Assembly (NCBI GenBank): GCA_900095095.1
Contig: FMBT01000366.1
Location: 1-64,000 of the forward strand
Direction: 5' to 3'
From: Fragilariopsis cylindrus CCMP1102
Lineage: Eukaryota; Bacillariophyta; Bacillariophyceae; Bacillariales; Bacillariaceae
DNA length: 64,000 bases
The stretch's first letter is position 1. Each line of letters begins with the position of its first letter. Below the pieces are notes generated by a model. That model saw only the letters and a list, made by a program, of their open reading frames with translations, did not search any database and was not told where the DNA came from. The position numbers and the translations under genes are program-made. Of the stretch, positions 45,320-57,079 are shown in pieces.

Positions 45320-46562
45320 CTTTGTCTTTGTTTTTCTTTTCTTTTCTTTGGGTTATGCTTGAAGCGGTGTATGATTATTTATTTGTTTTGTTGTTGCTGC
45401 TAGATTGATGGCATGAAAAAAAAGGTATGAGCCTGCCTGGCGTAAATAATTTAAATTTCAAAAAAAAATATGCACGCTTACGGGGAATCAAACGAATCGT
45501 GAACGCGCAAAGCAAGCATGTTAGCAAGTTCGAGTTGTTGTTTTTTAATCGAAGAAATCAATCCATATTCTTGCGAGAACAAAAAATCTGAACAGGAAGA
45601 ATTTCCATGCTGTTACTTACGTAAAACTTCAGGGAGAATGCATGATCATGCCAGATTGCAACATCAAGCTGGGGGAAGGGGAGGGGGGGGGGGGGGGGGC
45701 TTTGTTTATAGAGGTTGCACAAAAACTATGTGTATCATGACACAACAAAGAGAGAGAGAGAGTGTAAAGTATTGAAATCAACACTGGGCACAAAACCAAG
45801 AAGATTAAAAGAGATGAAAGGCAAAGCAAGATTGAGTGGTATGTGTCTATTCCACTTGGCTCCAGCATGGAAGAATTCTATTTATTGAGCAGTCTACTGC
45901 ACAGATAGATAGTAGCAACATTTGTCAGCAGTCACCAACAATCCATCTTTATAGAGTAAAGAAAAGGACACAGGTAGGCATCACATGTGTGTATATATGT
46001 ACCAACAACAACAATAGTACAGTGTGGGTAAGATATAATACAATAGTTGACATAAAATACTAGGAAGCGCAATGCAATCAATTTCTAAATAATGGTAGGA
46101 AGAAAGAAAGACAACAGACTACTGCTACAATACTTACTATGCCCAATCAAATGATAAATGTACACATATACAGCAGCTGATAATATGGCTACAAAATTCC
46201 ACCACTATATTTGACTACTATGACTGATAATTGTTTATTTTGATACTACTGTATACTCCTGAAAAATAGTTAGTGCTTCTATTATTAATTTTAGAATTAT
46301 ATTTTTTATACGATGTATTATGATTCTTTAATTGTTTGCTCTAACAAGAATGTTACAAAAGCAAACAAAGGATAAATCATTCCTCCTTTACAGTTACAGT
46401 ACCACAGCAACAAAACCATACATAATTACTCTGACATCTCGATCATCCATCATTCTATCGCCGATATCTTTTTCCTTTCTCTTTCTCTCTTCCTTTTATT
46501 TTCTTTTATTTAGTTACATTATATTACTTTACTTACTATATAACTTACTTATTTTTTTATAA
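45320..46562. other. Intergenic region with poly-G tract
   Basis: No supported gene. An unusual uninterrupted G run of about 18 bases sits at 45683-45700 in otherwise AT-rich DNA, followed by GA dinucleotides (45748-45762). The G run could form a quadruplex on the + strand. Confidence 0.45.
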
Positions 46563-47753
46563 TTATAATAAATATAAATCAGCATATAAATATGGATTAA
46601 CTAAATCTTCTGTTGTTACTAATGTACCACCAGAATATTTAGAAAATTCAAATTCTGTACCAGTAATAATCATATAGTTTTCAGATTGATAATTTGGTCC
46701 ATTGGCAATCAATGCACCAATACCAGTTGCATCACTTGAATCCTTTTGTAATCCACCAATAACAATTTCATATTTACATAATAAGTCATCTTGTGCATTA
46801 ATACCTGTACATAATGTAACAAATGATCCAACAGATGTATCACTAATTAATCCACGTTCATAATCATCCCAGTAGTATATTTTTCCATTTAATGCAAGGG
46901 TATCACCAATACTAAAATCACCAGGAACAGGTGTACCTGCTTCCTCTCGAACCATAATAAATCTTAAAAAATCTTTTGGTGGATGTGGACTTGGTGGTTT
47001 ATTTACATTACCACCACTTGGTGTTGGTTGTGATTGAGATGGTGGTGATTGTGATGGATTTGCATTTTGATTACCATCTTTACCACCATCTTGTTGTTCT
47101 TTACATTCATAATCGTAATATTTTCCTTTCTTATCTTTCTTGGAATGATAGTAATGTCCTTTTTTACTCTTTTTATCCTTCTTACTTTTCTTATGTGATT
47201 TCGCATAAAAACTATCACACCAATAATCTTCAGGATTAGAATTTTTATTGTTATTATTAGAATATCCATCATAATACTTGTATCCATATTTACCTAATTC
47301 ACGTTCACGTTGTGTCTTAGTCGATACCACCTCTGCTTCGTCACTACTACTATCACGACTAAGAAGTGTTTTTCTTAAATTTTGTTTTTGCTCTACCGCT
47401 GATTCGTTATCAGTCTTTTCTTCTTCTCCTTCAATTCCATCATTATCATTAGTGAGTTCGTCGTATTCATCATCGTAATACTCTCCATACTCGTATCCTT
47501 CTTCCTCTTTCGCTTCCGCTTCTTCTATTTGTTTGTTTAGCTGCTGCCGAGAGACTCCTCCTACTTGTTTAGCAGCAACAAGACCACGTCGTCTTTGGTG
47601 TTGTTGTTGTTGTTGTTGTCCAGCGGCATCTTTCGTTGATACTCTGTAATTATAAAAGGGTGAGAGTTCCGCATTTACTACGAGTAATAGGCAGAACAAT
47701 GATCCTACGAGAATAGAAAGTTGTTGTAGTATCGAGTTGGAGTATTGCTTCAT
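46563..47753 (-). CDS. Secreted protein with C-terminal AOC/dirigent-like barrel (member B)
   Basis: 396 residues from MKQYSNSILQQLSILVGSLF (ATG at 47753). I prefer this Met to the one at 47801 because it directly begins a signal peptide ending in VVNA. An acidic middle is followed by a Lys/Tyr-rich stretch (KKSKKDKKSKKGHYYHSKKD) and a Pro/Ser linker. The barrel domain has FLRFIMVREE, IGDTLALNGKIYYWD, SVGSFVTLCTG, LLCKYEIVIGG, ATGIGALIANG and NYMIITGTEFEFSKYSGG. It lacks the intron of A and C. Lys/Tyr-rich stretches are common in mineral-associated matrix proteins; that link is inference. Confidence 0.7.
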   Translation of the reverse strand: MKQYSNSILQQLSILVGSLFCLLLVVNAELSPFYNYRVSTKDAAGQQQQQQHQRRRGLVAAKQVGGVSRQQLNKQIEEAEAKEEEGYEYGEYYDDEYDELTNDNDGIEGEEEKTDNESAVEQKQNLRKTLLSRDSSSDEAEVVSTKTQRERELGKYGYKYYDGYSNNNNKNSNPEDYWCDSFYAKSHKKSKKDKKSKKGHYYHSKKDKKGKYYDYECKEQQDGGKDGNQNANPSQSPPSQSQPTPSGGNVNKPPSPHPPKDFLRFIMVREEAGTPVPGDFSIGDTLALNGKIYYWDDYERGLISDTSVGSFVTLCTGINAQDDLLCKYEIVIGGLQKDSSDATGIGALIANGPNYQSENYMIITGTEFEFSKYSGGTLVTTEDLVNPYLYADLYLL

Positions 47754-48443
47754 GATTGATGGATGGATTGGTGGATGAATGAACTTTTGAAAAAGCTGCA
47801 AGATAAATGTAAAGAGTTATGGGGAGAGACTTCTCTTTGCGTTGTTGTGTCCTGTGTTTGAGGAGAAAGAGGACTGTTCGTTTGATTGAAAGATGTGATA
47901 AAAAATAATATTCGTGTGCTTAGCTCTACGGTAAGGTCTTGGAGGCAGGCATTGAATTTTTTGTGATATAATCGAAAGCAAAAGAATATCACGCATGTCA
48001 AAGTCGTAAACCCACATCATGTTGTTGTCAGTAAGAATGAATGCGGTTAGTTTATGCCCCAACGAAGATTCACATTAAATAATGTTGGTCGCGCTGTTAA
48101 GAAAGAAAGGAATTTGAATTTCAAATTTGTAGGAATACTAACGGTAAAAATATACATTCCTTCGCGCATTATTTTGTGTGTGATCTCAGTACTGGTACAG
48201 TACATAAACGAAATGCACATCTATCCATCCATCCAACACGACTTGTAAATCCAAAATACAACGGATTTATCTTTTGAAAGTGGATTGTGACACTAACAGT
48301 CGGGACTACATCGGTACAGTAAGTAGCATTGTAGTCCTGGCTTTTGTTGCACTTTTGTACAAGCACACAACCACAACCACAACCACAGCACAACATAACA
48401 TACTTTTAGATATTAAATATTCGATTCAATTCCTTCTTAAACC
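47754..48443. other. Divergent promoter region between barrel genes B and C
   Basis: About 690 bp separate the minus-strand B start and plus-strand C start. No gene is supported. It presumably holds both promoters. Confidence 0.4.
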
Positions 48444-49273
48444 ATGGCATGCGTACAACAACAACAACGTGCTTCGTTATTTTATCTTGTCTTTTGCTTG
48501 ATACTGGCAGTTGTAGCCGCTAGTTTAAGAGGTCAGGATGATACTTTACGAGAACGAGCAACAAATCCTACAATACGTGATGATATTCGTGGAAAGACAT
48601 TAAAAGAATTTGGTGTTGTTGCGTCAATAACAACAACAACGGAACAAAAACAACAACAAGGAAGAAGAAACACTCAAGAGCAATTGACATTCAATTATTT
48701 TTCGGTAAGTTTTTAAAAAAGAAAAGCTCTCTGTCTCTTTTGTTTTGAACCGGGACTTCTCCAGGCGGTGGAAGACAGTATTTTTTGATTCTAAAAAACA
48801 AAGTAAGAAACGCAACTAACCTAATCCATTCGTTCGATTTCTCCCTTCTCTTCTAATTGTTGTGCCGTATCAAACAACGAATACAGATTTATGATGAATT
48901 TGGTCCATTCTTTGTTAGTATGGGTGATACTGCTGGTTGTCGTGGAAATATTTATAATACCCAAGCCCGTGATGATGGACTATTAGAAGAATATGTAGAA
49001 GGTGCACTCCAGGGTACATGTAGTGTTGTTGCATCAAGTGGTAAACAATTTTGTTCCTATGAATTCTTTATAGTCGATGAATCAACTGGTGCCATGGGAA
49101 CAATTGTTGCAACTGGATCAGTATTAATGGAATTAAATAAATCGAATATATTAATTATTGAAGCAACCGGTGATGATTTTGTAGAATATAATGGTGGTAT
49201 GATTACATTATCATATACAGCAATTAGTGAACAAACTGTTATGGATATTACAGTTCAATTAGATCGACGTTAA
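48444..49273 (+). CDS. Secreted protein with AOC/dirigent-like barrel (member C)
   Basis: 215 residues in exons 48444-48704 and 48887-49273; intron 182 bp, GTAAGT donor at 48705, CAG acceptor at 48886, phase 0. A signal peptide (SLFYLVFCLILAVVAASLRG) and a short Thr/Gln-rich linker precede the barrel: FFVSMGDTAGCRGNIYN, LQGTCSVVAS, FCSYEFFIVDE, GAMGTIVATGSV and LIIEATGDDFVEYNGG. It is the most compact member and has the same intron position relative to the barrel as member A, supporting common origin. Confidence 0.75.
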
Positions 49274-49905
49274 ATAGATCAGTAGGAATTCGTGATGAGT
49301 GGACAGAATCTAATCTGATCTCATATCATATCACAACCACATATATTATTATCTATATGCCTGGTGCAACGCAACTTTATCGCGTTTTGTATAACGCACC
49401 TGGTAAATTAGTAAATAACTGTATACTGTAAAACACAAATTTTTAACATTATATTCAACAAAAAAGAAATCTAGAAAAATCTTATAGTAGTTTCTTCCAT
49501 AGTGATTACTGCGATAGTTTCCACCAACACCCCCGTTGTTCTCTTCGCCGTTATATTCGTTCAACCCTTTCATGTAAAGGTACCATACCATACACCATCA
49601 GAACTTTTTCCTCCTCCTCTCCCACAATCTCACCTCGACACGATGATAGATACATACCCATCATATTGCGTTCTGCGATCTCGTACTAGTAACTATGGGG
49701 TACTAGCTTGTTTAAACAAGATGATGATGTACATAAGGTTCTATCATTTAGAGGCCCTGAAATAATCATACATTATTCTATCTAACAAGTAGATTGTACA
49801 TTCAAATGATCAATACTAGAAAAGATTTAGTCCATAATAGAATAAATGCATTTTATCAATTACTACAATACTAGAACCGATGTTGTCGTGCCTTTTTCTT
49901 ACTAA
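49274..49905. other. Intergenic region
   Basis: About 630 bp between convergent gene ends. No gene, only short unsupported ORFs. Confidence 0.4.
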
Positions 49906-51028
49906 CTAACGACCAAATATCATTCGGATATAGTTCAATGGAAACAATTTCGACCAGCCTCCTCCTCCTTTTCCTTCTCCTCCTGATGCTACTGCTGGTG
50001 TAGTAGTAGTATATGATGATTGCGGTTTTGTGGTGTGACGACGTTTTGTCAATGCTTGAGTATGAGATAATTGATTGTCTGTACAAATTGCCGGAACTGC
50101 GACAGATCTACCAAAGACATAACTTTTAATCCAATCGACTGCTAATTCGTACCGTCCCGTTGTCGATTCAAGCATACCAAAGTAGGCAGCATGCCATACA
50201 AAATTAGTTGCCGTTCCTGCCCATGTAACATCGATGTCATTTGTTCCTGGCAATGCCATACTAGCGACATGTGCACCCACATAAACGAGTTGACCACGAT
50301 TCAAATATTGAAAGGATGTCGATTCATCATTGTGGTACATGTCAATGACGCTATTGTTCAAAAGATCGGCAACATAATGACCCTGTTGTTGAGCAACCTG
50401 TGCTGTTGGGGGGAGATGCTTTTGACGTGAACATCGTTCTTCGACAATTTTTTCAACGGTTTCAAAATCTAATTGAATGTTATTCTCAACAACGAGTTTT
50501 TCCAAATCAGCTAAAATCTTTTCCGCACAAACCCAACTATAATGTCCCCAACTTTCTTTTAATTCATTTAAAAATTCCATGTTTGCTTGTTCTGTCATGA
50601 GATGTGTCAATGGTGATGCGGGGGATGACATTCTTGTACTAAATACCGCTGTGACACGTTTTACCAATCGTTGTGTAGGCGATGATCGTGATAGTACTGG
50701 TGGCAGTGGTGGTGGTGGTGGATCTATAGCTTGTTGGAGTGTAAGTTTATTTTGAAACAAATCCGTTACATATTTCATATATTCTGGCAACATACGATGT
50801 CTGCACAATCTCCTACAGCAAAGATATCGGGTGCACCCAATACACGACAATGAGAATCAGTTTGTATCGCTCGTGTACTGTATTTTGTTTGATTCAATTC
50901 AATTTGATTCAATTTGATTCAATTGATTCGATTTAATTCGATTTGATTCGTATCGTATCATAGGTACATTATTCATTCGGGGAATGAAGGAAGGAATATA
51001 AGAAAATAGGTATAGCCGAAAATAATAA

Positions 51029-51059
<31 letters not shown>

Positions 51060-52375
51060 AAAAGACATATTCCGATAATCAGTTAGGTTTAAACGTAATT
51101 ATTTTTGAACAGAGAAAAAATAGTATAAGATGAATGAACGAAAGGAAAACCAACAACAAGAAAGAGACGTACGGTAATGATAAAATAGTTTATACGTACC
51201 TAGCTTGTACTAACAGGTTGCCTGTTTTTCACTACTCGTAGTACTCGTATCATTCAAGTAGTCACAGAATTAATTTCTTTAAAATGAGTGTGCTATATCG
51301 GTTGGTTGTACACCTGCCGTCCAAACAACTAATCCATAGGGGACATTTCTTGTTGTCTTTGTATGTTTGTCATACAATTCCATTGTAGTATCGGACACAC
51401 CCGTGACGCGTGTATTCAACATGACATCTACCTTGGATTCCTTGTTGAGGTGTGATTGACAAAAATCTTGTATCTGATGAGGAAAACCAGGTAGTAATTT
51501 CGGTGCACTTTGAACCAGCGTGACCGAGACATTCGACATATCAGCTTTGACACCCCGAAAAAAAGAATGCTGTTGATTGGCAATATCTTCATGTAATAAA
51601 TCAGATAATTCGGCTGCCAATTCAACACCGGTGGGACCACCACCAACAATATAAAATGATAGTAATCGATTCTTGTCGGCATCGGTCATGTTGGGTAACG
51701 ATGCTAATTCTAAATTTTCAATAATTTGTTGTCTCATTAATATAGCATCACCACTTTCTTTTAAATAATGACAATGTTCTTCGACACCGGGTGTATTCCA
51801 TGTATTCGTTTTACATCCCACACTCATTATTAATTTATCATATCCGATTGTAAATTCCGAAGAGTGGTTTGAAAATTGTCCGGAGTGTTACATTTGATTT
51901 GTTTAGTGAGAGGATCAATTTCGGATGCATACGCATAGGCATATTCAATGTGGGTGGTAAATATCCTCTCCACATATATTTGATACGTTCTAAGTACGAT
52001 CGACTTTTATAGGATGTTATATCACGAATTGGAATTGCCACAGATGTATGACTCAATGTACCAACTGCCGTACATGGCAACAATGGTGTAAATAAAAATG
52101 AATTCCGTGGACTAATAACTGTTATACTTTCGTACTTATCGCGATCGAGTTTGTTCAAGCTGCAATACTGCCCATCCTGTTCCTAATATAACAACCTTTG
52201 GTTTGTGAGTTACATACATATCATTATTATCTTCTTTATCTTTCACAACACGAGTATATGAACGTCGAAACCAATAGGAATCTTCTACATGAGGGAAAAC
52301 AATAACTGCCGTAGATGCTGCCGCAGCCGCAACAATAGTTCGTTTCGCAACATACTTGACTTGATTCATAATCAA
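49906..52375 (-). pseudogene. Type II NAD(P)H dehydrogenase (NDH2/NDB-like), reading frame broken repeatedly
   Basis: Family members are monotopic flavoproteins that pass electrons from NAD(P)H to quinone. Evidence in order: hydrophobic or mitochondrial-type N-terminus, FAD site VVILGTGWA, VISPRNSFLFTPLLPCTAVG, YDKLIMSVGCKTNTW, NAD site FYIVGGGPTGVELAAELSDL, VVWTAGVQPT, then after a 322 bp intron (51199-50878) LGAPDIFAVGDCA, LPPTAQVAQQQGHYVADLLN and a C-terminal membrane-binding segment. An insert of about 130 residues separates GDCA from TAQVA, where plant and fungal relatives can carry an EF-hand insert; I see no clear EF-hand here. Frame changes are needed near 52160, 51965, 51855, 51280, 51250, 51220 and 50815. 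Conserved sequence continues in a new frame after each, so this is either a very young pseudogene or an error-rich assembly. Confidence 0.75.
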
Positions 52376-52839
52376 TAACCAAAAACCAATATCGAATACT
52401 GTATATCGAATAGCAATAAATAATAGATCAAAAAGAAAACGGAGATTACACCCACGAAAACGAAATGATCTCTGGTGTTACTGTGATTCAACAACCAACA
52501 ACAGATCTCTTTTTTTTTTGGGTGTTCGCTTTAAAAATTCCAAAGATCCTAAAATGGCGAAGTTCTTTCAACATTTCGCGCGAACAAGCTTTCTCGGCGC
52601 GCGCAATTTGATGGTGCGAAGGGAAATTTAAAAAATTGTAGAAACTTGTTATTTCAAGATTATTGGAACATACCGTAACTCGGCGGGAAAAAATAATCTG
52701 ACCGTGACCTAGATCTCAAACGACTACTGTAGGAACAATGATTAGGACAGGAGATAATGTTTGATGTGTTACTCAAAGAACCACGATTCTACTAATAAGT
52801 AGACTAGTATTATTACTATTGCTATTATTACTACTATTA
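52376..52839. other. Intergenic region
   Basis: 464 bp upstream of the NDH2 start and downstream of the SYO1-like gene; no gene seen. Confidence 0.4.
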
Positions 52840-55542
52840 TTATTGATGTTGCTGCTGCTGCTGAAACATTTGTTTTTTGTATTCAACAAACCGTTCTGAA
52901 TTTGATAGGATCGTCATTTGTTCTTCATCGATGTCGGTATCGTTTATACCATTATTGTTTACTCCTGCTGCTGCTGCTGCTGCATATGAGATGATGCTAT
53001 TGATTGTAAGCATAATGTGATAGCATTGATACATTTAATGCATTGTACAATTGCGGATAAAAATCATCATTACCATACCAATTCATTAATGCTTGTAATA
53101 TTTCTATTTGTGTTTTTTGACGATTCATGTTTACGTCTTGTTGTTGTAGTAAAGAAATAAATTCTTTTGTAACAACACTTACAAGTAATTCTGCTCCTTC
53201 CTTTATTGCATGATTTTTGAATTCATCATGTCCTGATATGCATGACGTCATAGCAAGGATAGTTGAGTTTAGTAGTGGTACTGCATTTGCTTGCATGGTA
53301 ATAATCTTGTAAACCTTACAACAAAATGCTTAAACCATTGAATTATATCGGTCTGTAAGGAATGATCGAATACGTATGTTGGATGTGTTTGTGAAAGAAC
53401 AACTAATAATGAGGTAAGATTGTCAACAACAATCTCACTATTACCGTTGCTGCTGTTCCTATTGTTTTGATTTTGATAATAGAGATCACCACCCTTATCA
53501 AATACTTCCGATAATATATGGAACCATAACGTTTTAATTGATAGTTTTGGATCAGTGATACAACCCCCCAAAACACAATTTGTGAAACATGCAGATGCTT
53601 TTGATATTGATTCTTCAATATCAGTACGAATTGGATCATTATTTTGTTCTTCGTACGGAGTAACGCCACTAAGATCTTCATCTTCATACATACTTTCATT
53701 AGTCCAATTTGTATAACGCTCCTGCCCATTATTAATTGTTGGATTATTAGAATCTTTTTTACCACGTCGTAAATAATGACATAAAGTTTTTAATACTAAC
53801 AATGATTTTGCTGTAGTGTTATTTGTACTAATCATATTACGCAATTTATTGTTGCTGTTGGTGTTGTTATCCATACCCATCATCATCATATTATCACAAT
53901 CATCATCTTCATTATCATCATCAACAATCCATGTTGATACTAAATTCGTAACAATTTCTAATGCTAATTGTATTTGACCTATTTTTTCATTCCATTTCCC
54001 TAATGCTGCATTCATCGCTTCTTCGCCATTTTGCTCACGAATGATCTTACCACTATGTTTTTTCACTTCTTCTTCTTCTTCTTGTACAACATCCATCATC
54101 ATATCATCATTATCATCCTCCTCCTCCTCGTCTCCATTATTATTATTATCTTTTTCAGCATCCGCAATCATTTTTGCTTTTTGTTGTTCTTGAAACTCTT
54201 TCCGTTTTATATCCTTATTACTCTTTTGACGACGTGCAATATCTTTAGCTGGTTCCTTCCGTTCACGAACTTTTGCATCAATTTCTTCTTCCAGTCGTTG
54301 ATCCTCATTTTGTTTTTCAAATAAGACTTTTGCGGTACGGTACTTCATTTCTAATGTTGCTAATTCATGACCAAGTTGTTGTTCTTGTTTATTGTCATCA
54401 TCAGTACCGAACAAAGTCATAAATAATAATCCAACTGAAGAAGAAGATGATGATGATGATGCGATCCCATATTCTAATAATAAATCTTCTTGCCAAGAAG
54501 AAGATGATTCATCATCAGGATCGTAGGAAAGTTGATATAGATTCACAAGACAACCAAGTAAATGAAGTTTGGTGGTATTTGATAGAGTATTATTAGTACT
54601 AGTACTAGTAGAAAGTAATGTCTTCCAGGCATTACAATTATCACGATGTTGTAATACTTCTGCTAATTCATAATTATCATCTAATGCCGAATGTAAACAT
54701 CGTGCAGCATATAAGGATGTTAATTCACATAATTCTTTGGCAATTGCATCACTATCACTATGTGCAGCACTACGTTGTTGATCCTCTTCCTCTGTAGCAA
54801 CATCATCTGTCATCATTTCAGCAGTTGTTGTTGTGGTTGTTTGAACAACCTCTAACGAAAGCATACCAAAAATAACTTCGACAAAAGTTTTTTTTTGTAA
54901 ATTAATACGATCTAATGCTGGACCATTATCTTCAATTAGGCTACATAATGCTCGAAAGCATGGTGCCGATACCGCATACCATTGTTTACGTATCTTTTCA
55001 CGTTTCTTAATTTGATTTTTGGATTGTGGTAGTGATGCACTACCACCTTGTTGTTCTCCTAATTGTGATTGTGATGGTGGTGAAACCAATAATAATGCTT
55101 TACGACAATCATCCAGACGACCTAATAAAACTAATGCCCAACTTGCTGTAGTGTCTTTATGTTGCTGTTGTTCGTCGCTATTATCGTCCTTCTTAATTGA
55201 AGATGTTACCGATAAATATTGTGCAAGACAATCAGCAGCAACAGCACTACATTCTAAATCATTACTTGTCACTTGTTCACGTACAGCTTGAAGAACTTTC
55301 ATATTAATTGGACGTGATGAACAAGACAATTGTGATATAACAGAGGCTTGTAATGCCACTAATGCGGAATGTCTAATTTTTGGATCCGGATTTCTTAATT
55401 TTTGTACAGCCGAATGTGGATTTGCTATTGCTGATGCATCGGTTTTGGCATTAGCATCGTTGGCAACTGTTAACGAAATCGGATCATCACGTAATTGTTG
55501 CTTACGCTTTTGACGTTGCTTTTTACGACCTTGTTTTCCCAT
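52840..55542 (-). CDS. SYO1/HEATR3-like armadillo/HEAT protein (frameshifted near 3' end)
   Basis: 757 residues are open from MGKQGRKKQRQKRKQQ (ATG at 55542); the frame then shifts at a T run (53323-53326) into VYKIITMQANAVPLLN and on to about 52997, and again near 53010 into the final frame ending ERFVEYKKQMFQQQQQHQ at 52840. Known SYO1/symportin proteins escort ribosomal proteins uL18 and uL5 to the nucleus. Matching traits are the basic N-terminus, helical repeats (HSAVQKLRNPDPKIRHSALV, CFRALCSLIEDNGPALD), a charged Lys/Glu segment and acidic loop in the middle, QIQLALEIVTNLVSTW, and the C-terminal EEQ-LSNSERFVEYKK. The identification rests on layout and motifs, not an alignment. Confidence 0.6.
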
Positions 55543-56339
55543 TTTTATTACAAGTACACTTGTTTAGAAAGAAAGAAGCAACGGTCGGGTTTTACTTTGA
55601 ACGGCTTTGGAAAAAGGGATATGGACTATCTATCGGTGTAGCTATTATGCTCCTTGCATGCCCTTATAATTATTCTACTTTTCTTTCTCGCTTGAATTGT
55701 TTGACTGACAAAAAATGTTGTGAAACTTTTTTCATTCACAAGCAGTTCCATTGTGCGGCTAAAATGATGGCGAATGAAAATGAATGGCTCACACGCCGAG
55801 TCCTCGATTAGAAACTCTTTGAACGATCGTAGCGTAGGGCAGACGTAGATCGAGTTAGTCTTTAGTGAAAGCTTAAATTTTACTAGTATTTGTTAGTGTA
55901 GTATATAATAACAACTTTAGCATCAAGTATATACACCTAAAAAGTCATTTGTTTGGAAAATTAGACTATGAAGTTTACAATTGACCTATAGGATGGAGAA
56001 CTTTTATATTTCTTAGTCTTGTAAGCCTACTGGTATCTCTTAATGTAGGCTCACACACAGCACACATCAAATAACCCCCAAAAATGGCCCATTTGCAGTG
56101 TTTTGTGGACTTACAGTACATTCAAAAGGGTGAATAATCCCAAAATATATGGATGGGGTGCACCATATATACCAAAGGGAACTTGCTCCTGGTGCTTTGT
56201 GTTGATGATCCAGCTTAGGTGTGCACAAAAGTGGAAAACATCTGTTTGGGGGCCTAAATGGCCCATTTTGTGGTTAATGCAACCCTATACCTTCATAACC
56301 TCCATAGAAACCTAAGTATTGTAGGGACCTTGTAGGTAT
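55543..56339. other. Intergenic region
   Basis: No supported gene. AAAATGGCCCAT and related words (56085, 56258) recur, suggesting old repetitive DNA next to the tandem array that follows. Confidence 0.4.
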
Positions 56340-57000
56340 AGGTAGGATGGATGCTAGTACACCAAATCCATCTGGTTCTGTCCTCTGCAACCCTTTCAAA
56401 TAAGATATTTTGTTGTTCATTCTGATCAAAAATCATGTTTTTTTTTTTTTGTGCCTTCCACCACCATACCAGCAAAATGAATTTCATTCCACAACCACAG
56501 GAACAGAAAAAACAATGTTCTAGTACTCTATGTGGATGCTAGTGCACCTGGCCCATCTGGTGTTGTCCTCTGCAACCCTTTCAAATGAGATATTTTGTTG
56601 TTCATTCTGATCAAAAAACATATTTTTGTGCGTGCAACAACAGGTAACTGGATTTCATTCTGCAACCACAGGAACAGAAAAGTTGTAGGAGGCCAACACA
56701 ATGTTCTAGTACTCTATGTGGATGCTAGTGCAACCAATCCATCTGGTGTTGTCCTCTGCAGCCCTTTCAAATGAGACATTTTGCTGTTCATTTCTGATCA
56801 AAAATCATGTTGATGTTTTTTGTGCCTTCCACAACAGTGAAATGAATATCATTCTGCAACCACAGGAACAGAAAAGTTGTAGGAGGCCAACACAATGTTC
56901 TAGTACACTATGTGGATGCTAGTGCACCCAGCCCATCTGGTGTTGTCCTCTGCAACCCTTTCAAATGAGATATTTTGTTGTTCATTTCTGATCAATTTCT
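56340..57000. repeat. Tandem array, four copies of about 185-195 bp
   Basis: GGATGCTAGT marks copies at 56348, 56533, 56719 and 56914. Each is followed by CATCTGGT, TGTCCTCTGCA, CCTTTCAAAT and ATTTTGTTGTTCAT; complete copies also have CACAGGAACAGAAAA and AATGTTCTAGTAC. The last copy is cut after CATTTCTGATCA. It borders the 3' end of the copia relic and could be an LTR-derived or satellite-like repeat. Confidence 0.85.
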
Positions 57001-57079
57001 GTCTCTTACTGCTTTATTCATTATTCCATCTGCTGTACTGTTATCAGTTCTGATTGGTGTTGATGGTTGTGGGTGATTT

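Noticed and set aside
53290-53325. Very short intron (about 30 bp, GTAAGG...CAAG) explaining the SYO1-like frame change
   Set aside because: Far shorter than every other intron here (140-607 bp); a missing T in a T run restores a conserved-looking frame.
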